Positions 1-4,915 of a stretch of DNA of 5,708 nucleotides are shown here, piece by piece. The stretch is from Bacillota bacterium (GTDB lineage Bacteria > Bacillota > Clostridia > Lachnospirales > Cellulosilyticaceae), in contig JAEXBC010000249.1 of assembly GCA_023457875.1 (NCBI GenBank), positions 1 through 5,708 on the forward strand, in the 5' to 3' direction. The translations under genes were made by a program, and so were the position numbers. Position 1 is the first letter of the stretch; each line of letters opens with the position of its first letter. Under the pieces are notes generated by a model. The model did no database searches. It was given only the letters and a program-made list of their open reading frames with translations, and was not told where the DNA came from.

Positions 1-408
1 GATGTGTTTAGAGCATCAGGTAATGGCGGTCAATGTGTAAATACAACGGACTCCGCTGTACGTGCTACTCATATTCCAACAGGACTTGTTGTTTCTTGTC
101 AAGATGAAAAATCACAACTTAAGAATAAGGAAAAAGCTATAAAAGTGCTTCGCGCAAGACTTTATGATTTAGAGCAAGCTAAAGCCCATGCTGAAATGGC
201 AGCAGAAAAGAAAAGCTTAGTAGGGACAGGGGACCGAAGTGAACGTATTAGAACCTACAATTTTCCTCAAGGTCGCGTAACGGACCATCGTGTAGGATTA
301 ACCCTACATAGATTAGAACAGATTTTAGATGGAGACTTGGAGGAGGTTATTTCAACCCTTACCACTGTTGATCAAACTGAAAAACTAAAGACAGTAACCA
401 ACGAATAA
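1..408 (+). CDS. prfA: Peptide chain release factor 1, C-terminal part (5' end outside window)
   Basis: Class I release factor that reads UAA and UAG in the ribosomal A site and triggers hydrolysis of peptidyl-tRNA. The window enters the gene in frame at base 1, so 135 residues are visible, against roughly 355-360 for a full RF1; the PxT stop-codon-reading region lies outside. The catalytic GGQ loop is at bases 25-33 in the context [16 protein letters not shown], and its glutamine is the residue normally methylated by Prm[19 protein letters not shown] and [14 protein letters not shown] are RF1-type blocks; RF2 usually has NKTDSAVR and differs in the C-terminal segment. A Cys follows GGQ where His is commonest, a variant I believe is also found in intact RF1 proteins. 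The GTG at base 4 is an internal valine, not a start. The stop codon is followed at once by a terminator, so this is the last gene of its transcript. Identification is secure. Confidence 0.96.
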   Translation, partial: DVFRASGNGGQCVNTTDSAVRATHIPTGLVVSCQDEKSQLKNKEKAIKVLRARLYDLEQAKAHAEMAAEKKSLVGTGDRSERIRTYNFPQGRVTDHRVGLTLHRLEQILDGDLEEVISTLTTVDQTEKLKTVTNE

Positions 409-409
409 A

Positions 410-454
410 AAAATCCCTAAGGAGGTAAGATATATTTGCTTTCTTAGGGATTTT
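410..454 (+). terminator. Rho-independent terminator after prfA
   Basis: The arms AAAATCCCTAAG (410-421) and CTTAGGGATTTT (443-454) are perfectly complementary. Allowing four G-U wobbles, pairing continues inward to 429/435, giving a 20-pair stem with a five-base loop (430-434). The run of T is only four bases and forms the foot of the right arm, opposite an A-rich stretch next to the prfA stop codon. The position directly after the stop supports a terminator for the prfA transcript. Confidence 0.85.
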
Positions 455-481
455 AGCGTATTTGTGGAGAGTTAATTTTGT

Positions 482-516
482 CAAGCAAGTAGATTTGCAT
501 AGGTGAAATTTGCTTG
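482..516. repeat. Short inverted repeat in the prfA-degV gap
   Basis: CAAGCAA (482-488) is the reverse complement of TTGCTTG (510-516), and two further pairs (one G-U) extend it inward. CAAGT at 486-490 could instead pair with ACTTG at 525-529. The site lies upstream of the proposed degV promoter, so it would not be in the degV leader if that promoter is right. No known element is recognised. It may be chance in A+T-rich DNA. Confidence 0.25.
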
Positions 517-548
517 TAAAAGCCACTTGTATCTATGTAAGAAATGGT

Positions 549-577
549 TTGACAAAGTAATAAACATAATCTAATAT
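549..577 (+). promoter_or_regulatory. Putative sigma-A promoter of the degV operon
   Basis: A perfect -35 hexamer TTGACA (549-554) is followed after 17 bases by TAATAT (572-577), which matches the -10 consensus at four of six positions. A better -10 match, TATAGT (575-580), would need a 20-base spacer. It is the only good -35 box in the gap after the prfA terminator, and it lies about 50-75 bases before the chosen degV start. Confidence 0.5.
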
Positions 578-592
578 AGTATTAAATACTAC
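576..592. promoter_or_regulatory. Dyad over the -10 region, FapR-operator-like
   Basis: The 15 bases 577-591 form a palindrome, TAGTATTAAATACTA: six-base arms TAGTAT/ATACTA around TAA. Written as TAGTA-N5-TACTA it matches the core of the FapR operator, which is approximately TTAGTA-N5-TACTAA. The outermost bases here are A and C instead of T and A. It overlaps or directly follows the -10 box, the usual place for a repressor to block transcription. FapR represses lipid-synthesis genes and is released by malonyl-CoA, and the downstream gene encodes a fatty-acid-binding protein. The palindrome is visible; the regulator is inferred. Confidence 0.4.
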
Positions 593-613
593 ATCAATAA
601 GTATGATGGGTTT

Positions 614-619
614 AGGAGG
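614..619 (+). promoter_or_regulatory. Shine-Dalgarno site that sets the degV start
   Basis: AGGAGG lies four bases before the ATG at 624. In-frame ATGs at 603 and 606 have no such site upstream, and starting there would place this AGGAGG inside the coding region. The ATG at 624 is therefore preferred. Confidence 0.8.
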
Positions 620-623
620 ACGT

Positions 624-1484
624 ATGAATAAAGAAAAAATTGCATTATTAGTTGATTCCTGCACGGATGTACCTGAAATATATAAAAAGAAATTTAACAT
701 ATATGTTATTCCCTTAATGATTATATATAAAGAAGGGGAATATTATGATGGGATTGACATTTCCCCAGAAGAGGTATTTAATCGCTTTAGTGAGGAGATT
801 CCCTCAACCTCTTTGCCAAGTCCAGAACTTACTTTAGATACATTTAAAAAGATTAAAGCAGATGGCTATGAAAAGGTTATTGCTATTACCATTTCCAGTG
901 GGCTGAGTAATACTTGGAGTATGGTGTCTACTATGGCTTCCCAGGTAGAAGGATTAACGACCCATGTGATTGATACAAAAAATATTGGTATTGGAGCAGG
1001 CTTTAGTGCCATTATGACAGGAGAGTTAATTGAGCAAGGCGTAGGTTTTGAAGAAATTTGTAGTCGTGTTGAAGAGAATGTTGAGCATACTAAGTTATTT
1101 TTCTGCGTATCTACATTAGAATATCTCAAAAAAGGTGGACGAATTGGGCTGGTGGCTTCGATACTTGGAACTGCCTTTGATTTGAAACCCATCATTTCAT
1201 GCAATAAAGAAGGCATTTATTATACAGTAAGTAAGGTGAGAGGAAGAGCCAAATCTCTAAAAGCAGCGGCGGAGTTAGCAACTCGTTTTGCGAGCTCTTA
1301 TGTAAAGTATAATCTTACGGTTATGCATGGTAATGCAAAGGAAGAGGCTGACAAGCTTGTTGCTCTACTTAAAGAGACCTTGCCTCATATAAAAGTCACC
1401 TTGGAGGGACAAATTACACCTGCACTCGTTGTGCATACAGGGCCAGGTTTAATTGGTATAGGTATTCAAAGAGTAAATTGGTAA
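624..1484 (+). CDS. DegV family protein, FakB-like fatty-acid-binding protein
   Basis: A 286-residue protein, the usual size for the DegV family. Members such as Staphylococcus FakB bind one fatty acid and present it to the kinase FakA, which makes acyl-phosphate for phospholipid synthesis. Family marks in order: DSCTD near residues 11-15, TSLPSP at 62-67, ISSGLS at 90-95, KKGGRIG at 169-175, and HTGPG at 271-275 close to the C-terminus. In FakB structures, a Thr, a Ser and a His from the second, third and fifth of these regions hold the carboxylate, and all three appear present (T62, S92, H271). No signal peptide or membrane segment is seen, so it should be cytosolic. SNTWSMV stands where SGTYQSA is usual, and ITPALVVHTGPG replaces the common IGPVIGxHTGPG, which suggests a divergent subgroup. 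No FakA gene lies in the window, so the kinase partner and the bound lipid are inferred. It appears to head an operon with the ZIP gene 54 bases downstream. Confidence 0.9.
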   Translation: MNKEKIALLVDSCTDVPEIYKKKFNIYVIPLMIIYKEGEYYDGIDISPEEVFNRFSEEIPSTSLPSPELTLDTFKKIKADGYEKVIAITISSGLSNTWSMVSTMASQVEGLTTHVIDTKNIGIGAGFSAIMTGELIEQGVGFEEICSRVEENVEHTKLFFCVSTLEYLKKGGRIGLVASILGTAFDLKPIISCNKEGIYYTVSKVRGRAKSLKAAAELATRFASSYVKYNLTVMHGNAKEEADKLVALLKETLPHIKVTLEGQITPALVVHTGPGLIGIGIQRVNW

Positions 1485-1497
1485 AAGCAGTTCTAAA

Positions 1498-1543
1498 CCA
1501 TAACGTTGTCCATAAACTGATATAAAGGGGGAACGTTTATGGA
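1498..1543 (+). promoter_or_regulatory. Hairpin over the ZIP gene start codon, with duplicated 5' arm
   Basis: TCCATAAAC (1509-1517) is the exact reverse complement of GTTTATGGA (1535-1543), which contains the ATG start of the ZIP gene. The 17-base loop holds the ribosome binding site AAAGGGGG (1524-1531). A near copy of the left arm, CCATAACGTT (1498-1507), can pair with AACGTTTATGG (1532-1542) with one bulged base, so two alternative 5' arms compete for the start codon. This would suit translational control, but short stems are common in A+T-rich DNA and no known riboswitch or leader is recognised. Confidence 0.35.
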
Positions 1544-2270
1544 GATGATTCAGATAGGTGGTTTAGGACTACTGGCAGAGGGCTTTGGTTTATTAACAGG
1601 CATTTTACTTTTGTACGTTTTTTGTATTAAGGATCAACGTATGATGGGTATGCTGTTTGGTGGAACCTCTGGGATGATGCTAGCTATGATTTGTTTTGAT
1701 GTGCTTCCTGAGGCACTAAGCAAGGGGAGAATAGAATTAGTTTTTGTCGGCATGGTGATAGGCCTATTATCAGGATTATTAATAGATGATGTAGCCTTTT
1801 CTTTAGAGAGGCATACAAAACGTAAGGTGTTTTATGCTGGGAAAATGGGTGTTATTTTAGCCTTAGGCATTGCACTTCATAATTTACCTGAGGGGTTTGC
1901 GCTAGGTGCTTTAGGTCAAACCGATGACAACACCCTGATGCAATTTGCTGTTGTACTTGCATTACATAGTATTCCTGAAGGAATTGCTTTAGCCATTCCT
2001 TTTAAGAAGGCACAAACCTCCTTAAAGAGTATGTTATTGGTAGCCCTCATTCTCAGTGGAATCATGGCAGTTGGGGCGATGGGTGGCTACTTTTTAAGTG
2101 GAATAAGCGAAGGGTTAATCTGTACTGGTTTAGGACTGGCAGCAGGAATTATCTTATATATTATTTGTGAAGAACTCTTGCCAGAATCTAAAAAGCTTTG
2201 GAATGGAAGACTCACAACCCTAGCAACCATTCTTGGATTAATGCTCGGTTTACTGATTTTGTATCATTAG
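1539..2270 (+). CDS. ZIP family divalent metal transporter
   Basis: A 243-residue integral membrane protein with about eight hydrophobic segments (near 8-30, 36-57, 66-88, 103-125, 133-155, 163-187, 192-211, 225-242), as in ZIP (SLC39-like) importers of zinc, iron or manganese. The two signature metal-binding helices are clear: HNLPEG at 114-119 and HSIPEG at 143-148. H114, E118, H143 and E147 would form the main transport site. The TM3-TM4 loop is short and not histidine-rich. Ser144 stands where Asn or Asp is usual. The SGxxEPxGA motif of TM6 appears as SGIMAVGA, without the acidic residue, so a second metal site may be lost. The AAAGGGGG ribosome site is seven bases before the ATG. The gene follows degV by 54 bases and precedes the DUF1540 gene by 56, with no good terminator between, so the three are probably co-transcribed. 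Substrate metal cannot be told from sequence. Confidence 0.92.
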   Translation: MEMIQIGGLGLLAEGFGLLTGILLLYVFCIKDQRMMGMLFGGTSGMMLAMICFDVLPEALSKGRIELVFVGMVIGLLSGLLIDDVAFSLERHTKRKVFYAGKMGVILALGIALHNLPEGFALGALGQTDDNTLMQFAVVLALHSIPEGIALAIPFKKAQTSLKSMLLVALILSGIMAVGAMGGYFLSGISEGLICTGLGLAAGIILYIICEELLPESKKLWNGRLTTLATILGLMLGLLILYH

Positions 2271-2299
2271 TATAGTTTGATTTTTTTTGTATAAACTAT
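2249..2299 (+). promoter_or_regulatory. Weak promoter-like boxes and dyad before the DUF1540 gene
   Basis: TTTACT (2249-2254) and TATAGT (2271-2276), 16 bases apart, resemble -35 (four of six) and -10 (five of six) boxes. The -10-like box overlaps an inverted repeat ATAGTTT (2272-2278) / AAACTAT (2293-2299) whose 14-base loop contains eight Ts. The T run is in the loop and not after the stem, so this is not an ordinary terminator. It could be an internal promoter with an operator for the small cysteine-rich gene, or chance. Confidence 0.25.
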
Positions 2300-2326
2300 T
2301 GGAGAAAGATACAAAGGAGGTTTCTT

Positions 2327-2638
2327 ATGCCAAATTTAAGATGCAGTGCAGAGAGTTGTTTATATAATAATGAACAGTATTGTTCTCGCGGAGAAATCAA
2401 TGTGGCTGGACTTAGTGCAAGCACTTCAGATGATACCTGTTGTGCTAATTATTGTGAGGGACACGGAGGAGCTAAAAATGCAGTTGGTGATCCTACGCCA
2501 CAAATGGAAGTATCCTGTGAAGCAAAAAAATGTACCTATAATCAAAACTATCAATGTCAAGCGAGTAGTATTGATGTAAGTGGATATGGTGCAAATAAGG
2601 CAATGGATACATGTTGTTCCAGCTTTTATCCAGAGTAG
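2327..2638 (+). CDS. Small cysteine-rich protein with two DUF1540 repeats
   Basis: A 103-residue protein made of two copies of the DUF1540 domain, found mainly in clostridia and bacilli and of unknown function. Copy one has Cys at 6, 11, 19, 38 and 39; copy two has Cys at 64, 69, 77, 96 and 97. The spacing C-x4-C-x7-C-x18-CC is identical in both. Each copy also shares CxYN, IxVxG and a DTCC ending. An eleventh Cys (43) and a Gly/Asn/Pro-rich linker with one His lie between them. There is no signal peptide or membrane segment. The cysteine density suggests metal binding, and the gene sits next to a metal importer, but metal binding is inference. The ribosome site AAAGGAGG (2313-2320) is a perfect match six bases before the ATG, so strong translation is expected. 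The overlapping frame starting at 2346 is a shadow. The gene is followed by a long hairpin with a T tract. Confidence 0.88.
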   Translation: MPNLRCSAESCLYNNEQYCSRGEINVAGLSASTSDDTCCANYCEGHGGAKNAVGDPTPQMEVSCEAKKCTYNQNYQCQASSIDVSGYGANKAMDTCCSSFYPE

Positions 2639-2646
2639 CGTTTTTT

Positions 2647-2745
2647 GAGGGTATCTGACTTAGAGGAATACGGGACTGTCGCGAAATGATTGATGCATTT
2701 TACGACAGTTCCGTTCAATTCTTAGTAAGATAGCCTCTTTTATTT
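2647..2745 (+). terminator. Long 91-base imperfect hairpin with T tract, probable terminator after DUF1540
   Basis: Bases 2647-2737 fold back on themselves without any bulge. About 34 of 42 positions in each arm pair, including the core ACGGGACTGTCG (2670-2681) against CGACAGTTCCGT (2703-2714), with one G-U. Inner pairs AAATG/CATTT surround a loop at 2689-2695. The outer pairs are GAGGGTATCT (2647-2656) with AGATAGCCTC (2728-2737), with one G-G mismatch. TTTTATTT (2738-2745) follows, as expected for a + strand terminator. The hairpin is much longer than a typical intrinsic terminator, so it may be a dispersed palindromic repeat or MITE-like remnant serving as one. Its foot overlaps the left arm of the uvrB inverted repeat. 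Confidence 0.7.
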
Positions 2746-2826
2746 GCATAAAAAAGCTGTATTGTATTTAATTGTAGCCTAGCCTATAATATATGGTAAA
2801 ACAAGTTTATGCAAATAGAAAAGAGG
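2734..2826 (+). promoter_or_regulatory. Inverted repeat enclosing the uvrB promoter and covering its Shine-Dalgarno
   Basis: The left arm CCTCTTTTATTTGCATAAA (2734-2752) is fully complementary to 2806-2826, apart from a two-base bulge (AG, 2817-2818) in the right arm: 11 pairs (2742-2752 with 2806-2816) plus 8 pairs (2734-2741 with 2819-2826). The right arm contains most of the uvrB ribosome binding site. The 53-base loop (2753-2805) contains the proposed promoter. RNA started at that promoter would lack the left arm and leave the ribosome site free, whereas read-through RNA from upstream would carry both arms. The complementarity is directly visible; the regulatory role is inference. Confidence 0.6.
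2762..2790 (+). promoter_or_regulatory. Putative sigma-A promoter of uvrB
   Basis: A perfect -10 box TATAAT (2785-2790) lies 17 bases after TTGTAT (2762-2767), a weak -35 match (three of six). Transcription would start near 2797, about 36 bases before the uvrB ATG. No Gram-positive LexA box of the GAAC-N4-GTTC type is seen between 2639 and 2832. Confidence 0.55.
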
Positions 2827-2828
2827 AG
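2822..2828 (+). promoter_or_regulatory. Shine-Dalgarno site that sets the uvrB start
   Basis: AGAGGAG lies four bases before the ATG at 2833. The earlier in-frame ATG at 2809 has no ribosome site before it and would put this one inside the gene. Most of the site is in the right arm of the 2734-2826 inverted repeat. Confidence 0.75.
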
Positions 2829-2832
2829 TGAG

Positions 2833-4818
2833 ATGAGTCGATTTGAAATTATTTCAGATTTTAAGCCAACGGGGGATCAACCTGAAGCCATAAATAAGCT
2901 GTCAAGAAGTATCAAAGAAGGACATAAGTATCAAACGCTACTTGGCGTCACAGGTTCTGGAAAAACATTTACCATGGCAAACATTATTCAAGAGGTTCAA
3001 AAACCAACCTTGATTTTAGCCCATAATAAAACTTTAGCAGCCCAGCTTTATAGTGAGTTTAAGGAGTTTTTTCCTAATAACGCCGTAGAATATTTTGTTT
3101 CCTATTATGATTACTATCAACCAGAAGCTTATGTTCCACAAAGTGATACGTATATCGAGAAAGACTCTAGTGTTAATGAAGAGATTGATAAATTGCGTCA
3201 CTCTGCCACAGCGTCACTTTGTGAAAGAAAAGATGTGATAGTAATTGCCAGTGTCTCTTGTATTTATGGTCTTGGTGACCCTATTGATTACACTGAACAA
3301 GTGCTATCTGTAAGGGTAGGTATGCAAATGGATAGGGATGATGTACTACGTAAGCTCATTCAAATCCAATATATACGCAATGATATGGACTTCGTAAGAG
3401 CAAGCTTCAGAGTAAGGGGAGATACCGTAGAAATTATCCCGGCGGGTATGTCTGAAAAAGCAATACGTATTGAATTCTTTGGAGATGAAATCGACCGCAT
3501 TGCAGAAATAGACCCACTCACTGGAGCTACATTAAGCCTTAGAGAGCATGTGGCTATATTTCCAGCTTCTTTCTATGCTATCTCTAGTGACAAGATGCAG
3601 CAAGCAATTGCCCGTATTGAAGAGGAACTAGAAGAGTCCATCAAGAACTTTAAAGCGGAGGATAAGCTACTTGAAGCCCAAAGATTGTCTCAGCGTACTC
3701 AGTTTGATATGGAAATGCTAAGAGAAATGGGCTATTGCTCAGGCGTTGAGAATTATTCAAGACATCTATCAGGAAGAGCAGAGGGAGAAACGCCATTTAC
3801 CTTACTAGATTACTTTCCAGAGGACTATTTGATGATCATAGATGAATCCCATATGACACTTCCACAGGTAAGAGCCATGTATAATGGAGATAGGGCAAGA
3901 AAGACAGTTCTTGTGGATTATGGGTTTAGATTGCCATCGGCTCTTGATAATAGACCACTTAGGTTTGAAGAGTTCGAAAAGAAAATCAATCAAATTTTAT
4001 TTGTATCAGCAACACCTGCTCAGTTTGAACTTGAACATTCGCTTGAAATTGCAGAGCAATTGATTCGTCCAACAGGTTTACTTGACCCGCCAATTGAAAT
4101 TCGACCTATTCACGGACAAATAGATGATTTATTAGGCGAGATTAATAAGATTACGCCAACGGGTGACAAAGTCATGATTACCACCTTGACTAAACGAATG
4201 TCTGAAGATCTAACGACTTATCTGCAAGAAGCGGGGGTGAAGGTAAAATATCTTCATTCAGAAATTGATACCCTTGAGCGAAATGAGATTATACGTGATT
4301 TGCGTCTAGGTGTATTTGATGTTTTAGTGGGAATCAATTTATTAAGAGAGGGATTAGATATTCCAGAGGTATCTTTAGTGGCTATTTTGGATGCAGATAA
4401 AGAAGGCTTTTTGCGTTCCGAAACCTCTTTGATTCAAACGGTAGGACGAGCCTCTCGTAATGCTAAGGGGCGTGTTATTATGTATGCTGATCGCATAACA
4501 CCCTCTATGCAAAGTGCTATTTCAGAAACTACAAGGCGTCGTCAGATTCAAGAAGCCTATAATGAAGCCCATGGTATTACGCCGCAAACAATTAAAAAGA
4601 AGATTAGAGAACTTATTATCGCATCTAAAGTAGTTGACCAAGAAAAAGAGATTTTTTCTGAAAAGGATCCCGAATCAATGAGCAGGGAAGAACTAGAAAA
4701 GAATATGAAAAAGGTAGAAAAAGATATGAAAAAAGCTGCTACTCAATTGGAGTTTGAGAAGGCTGCTCAGCTTCGCGACATACTTATCAAGTTAAAGAAG
4801 GCCTATTTAAAGGCATAG
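2833..4818 (+). CDS. uvrB: UvrABC excision nuclease subunit B
   Basis: A 661-residue cytosolic DNA-repair protein of standard length. UvrB receives damaged DNA from UvrA, verifies the lesion by threading one strand behind its beta-hairpin, then recruits UvrC for the dual incision. Visible marks: the start [11 protein letters not shown]; Walker A GVTGSGKT at 38-45; the Tyr-rich beta-hairpin [12 protein letters not shown] at 91-102; DESH (Walker B) at 337-340; helicase motif [10 protein letters not shown] at 535-542; and a C-terminal UVR coiled-coil domain over roughly 622-657 ([12 protein letters not shown]), the part that binds UvrC. No key residue is missing and there is no frameshift. The ATG at 2833 is chosen for its AGAGGAG site and because the product then begins [17 protein letters not shown], typical for the family. 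uvrA, often next to uvrB, is not downstream: a terminator and a convergent gene follow. It appears to be transcribed alone from its own promoter. Confidence 0.98.
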   Translation: MSRFEIISDFKPTGDQPEAINKLSRSIKEGHKYQTLLGVTGSGKTFTMANIIQEVQKPTLILAHNKTLAAQLYSEFKEFFPNNAVEYFVSYYDYYQPEAYVPQSDTYIEKDSSVNEEIDKLRHSATASLCERKDVIVIASVSCIYGLGDPIDYTEQVLSVRVGMQMDRDDVLRKLIQIQYIRNDMDFVRASFRVRGDTVEIIPAGMSEKAIRIEFFGDEIDRIAEIDPLTGATLSLREHVAIFPASFYAISSDKMQQAIARIEEELEESIKNFKAEDKLLEAQRLSQRTQFDMEMLREMGYCSGVENYSRHLSGRAEGETPFTLLDYFPEDYLMIIDESHMTLPQVRAMYNGDRARKTVLVDYGFRLPSALDNRPLRFEEFEKKINQILFVSATPAQFELEHSLEIAEQLIRPTGLLDPPIEIRPIHGQIDDLLGEINKITPTGDKVMITTLTKRMSEDLTTYLQEAGVKVKYLHSEIDTLERNEIIRDLRLGVFDVLVGINLLREGLDIPEVSLVAILDADKEGFLRSETSLIQTVGRASRNAKGRVIMYADRITPSMQSAISETTRRRQIQEAYNEAHGITPQTIKKKIRELIIASKVVDQEKEIFSEKDPESMSREELEKNMKKVEKDMKKAATQLEFEKAAQLRDILIKLKKAYLKA

Positions 4819-4842
4819 ATAAGAACCTAGATAATAATTAAG

Positions 4843-4886
4843 AAATGCCCTAAAATCAGTAGAGGTACTAGATCTTAGGGCATTTT
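4843..4886. terminator. Bidirectional terminator between uvrB and the convergent degV gene
   Basis: AAATGCCCTAA (4843-4853) pairs perfectly with TTAGGGCATTT (4875-4885). The stem continues inward with ATC/GAT after one mismatch, then AGTA/TACT (4858-4861/4866-4869) around a four-base loop. On the + strand it is followed by TATTCATTTTTAT. On the - strand the stem is followed by CTTAATTATTAT. It sits between the uvrB stop and the stop of the opposing gene, so it can serve both. Confidence 0.88.
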
Positions 4887-4915
4887 ATTCATTTTTATAG
4901 TGGTATTAGATTTTG

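Noticed and set aside
34..36. Cys in place of the common His after the GGQ of RF1
   Set aside because: The residue varies among RF1 proteins, I believe with Cys in several lineages. The rest of the domain is normal, so it does not suggest a defect.
419..447. AAGGAGGT followed nine bases later by TTG, possibly a tiny gene
   Set aside because: The frame TTG CTT TCT TAG is only three codons and lies inside the prfA terminator stem.
866..1216. Open frame on the - strand within the first degV gene
   Set aside because: It is antisense to a well-supported gene and its product shows no recognisable motif.
2798..2808. AAAC-AA-GTTT as an SOS box for uvrB
   Set aside because: LexA sites of Gram-positive bacteria need a four-base centre with GAAC/GTTC arms; this has a two-base centre and different arms.
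2809..2811. Upstream in-frame ATG as the uvrB start
   Set aside because: It lacks a ribosome site, and the added eight residues are not typical of UvrB; the ATG at 2833 has AGAGGAG and a family-typical start.
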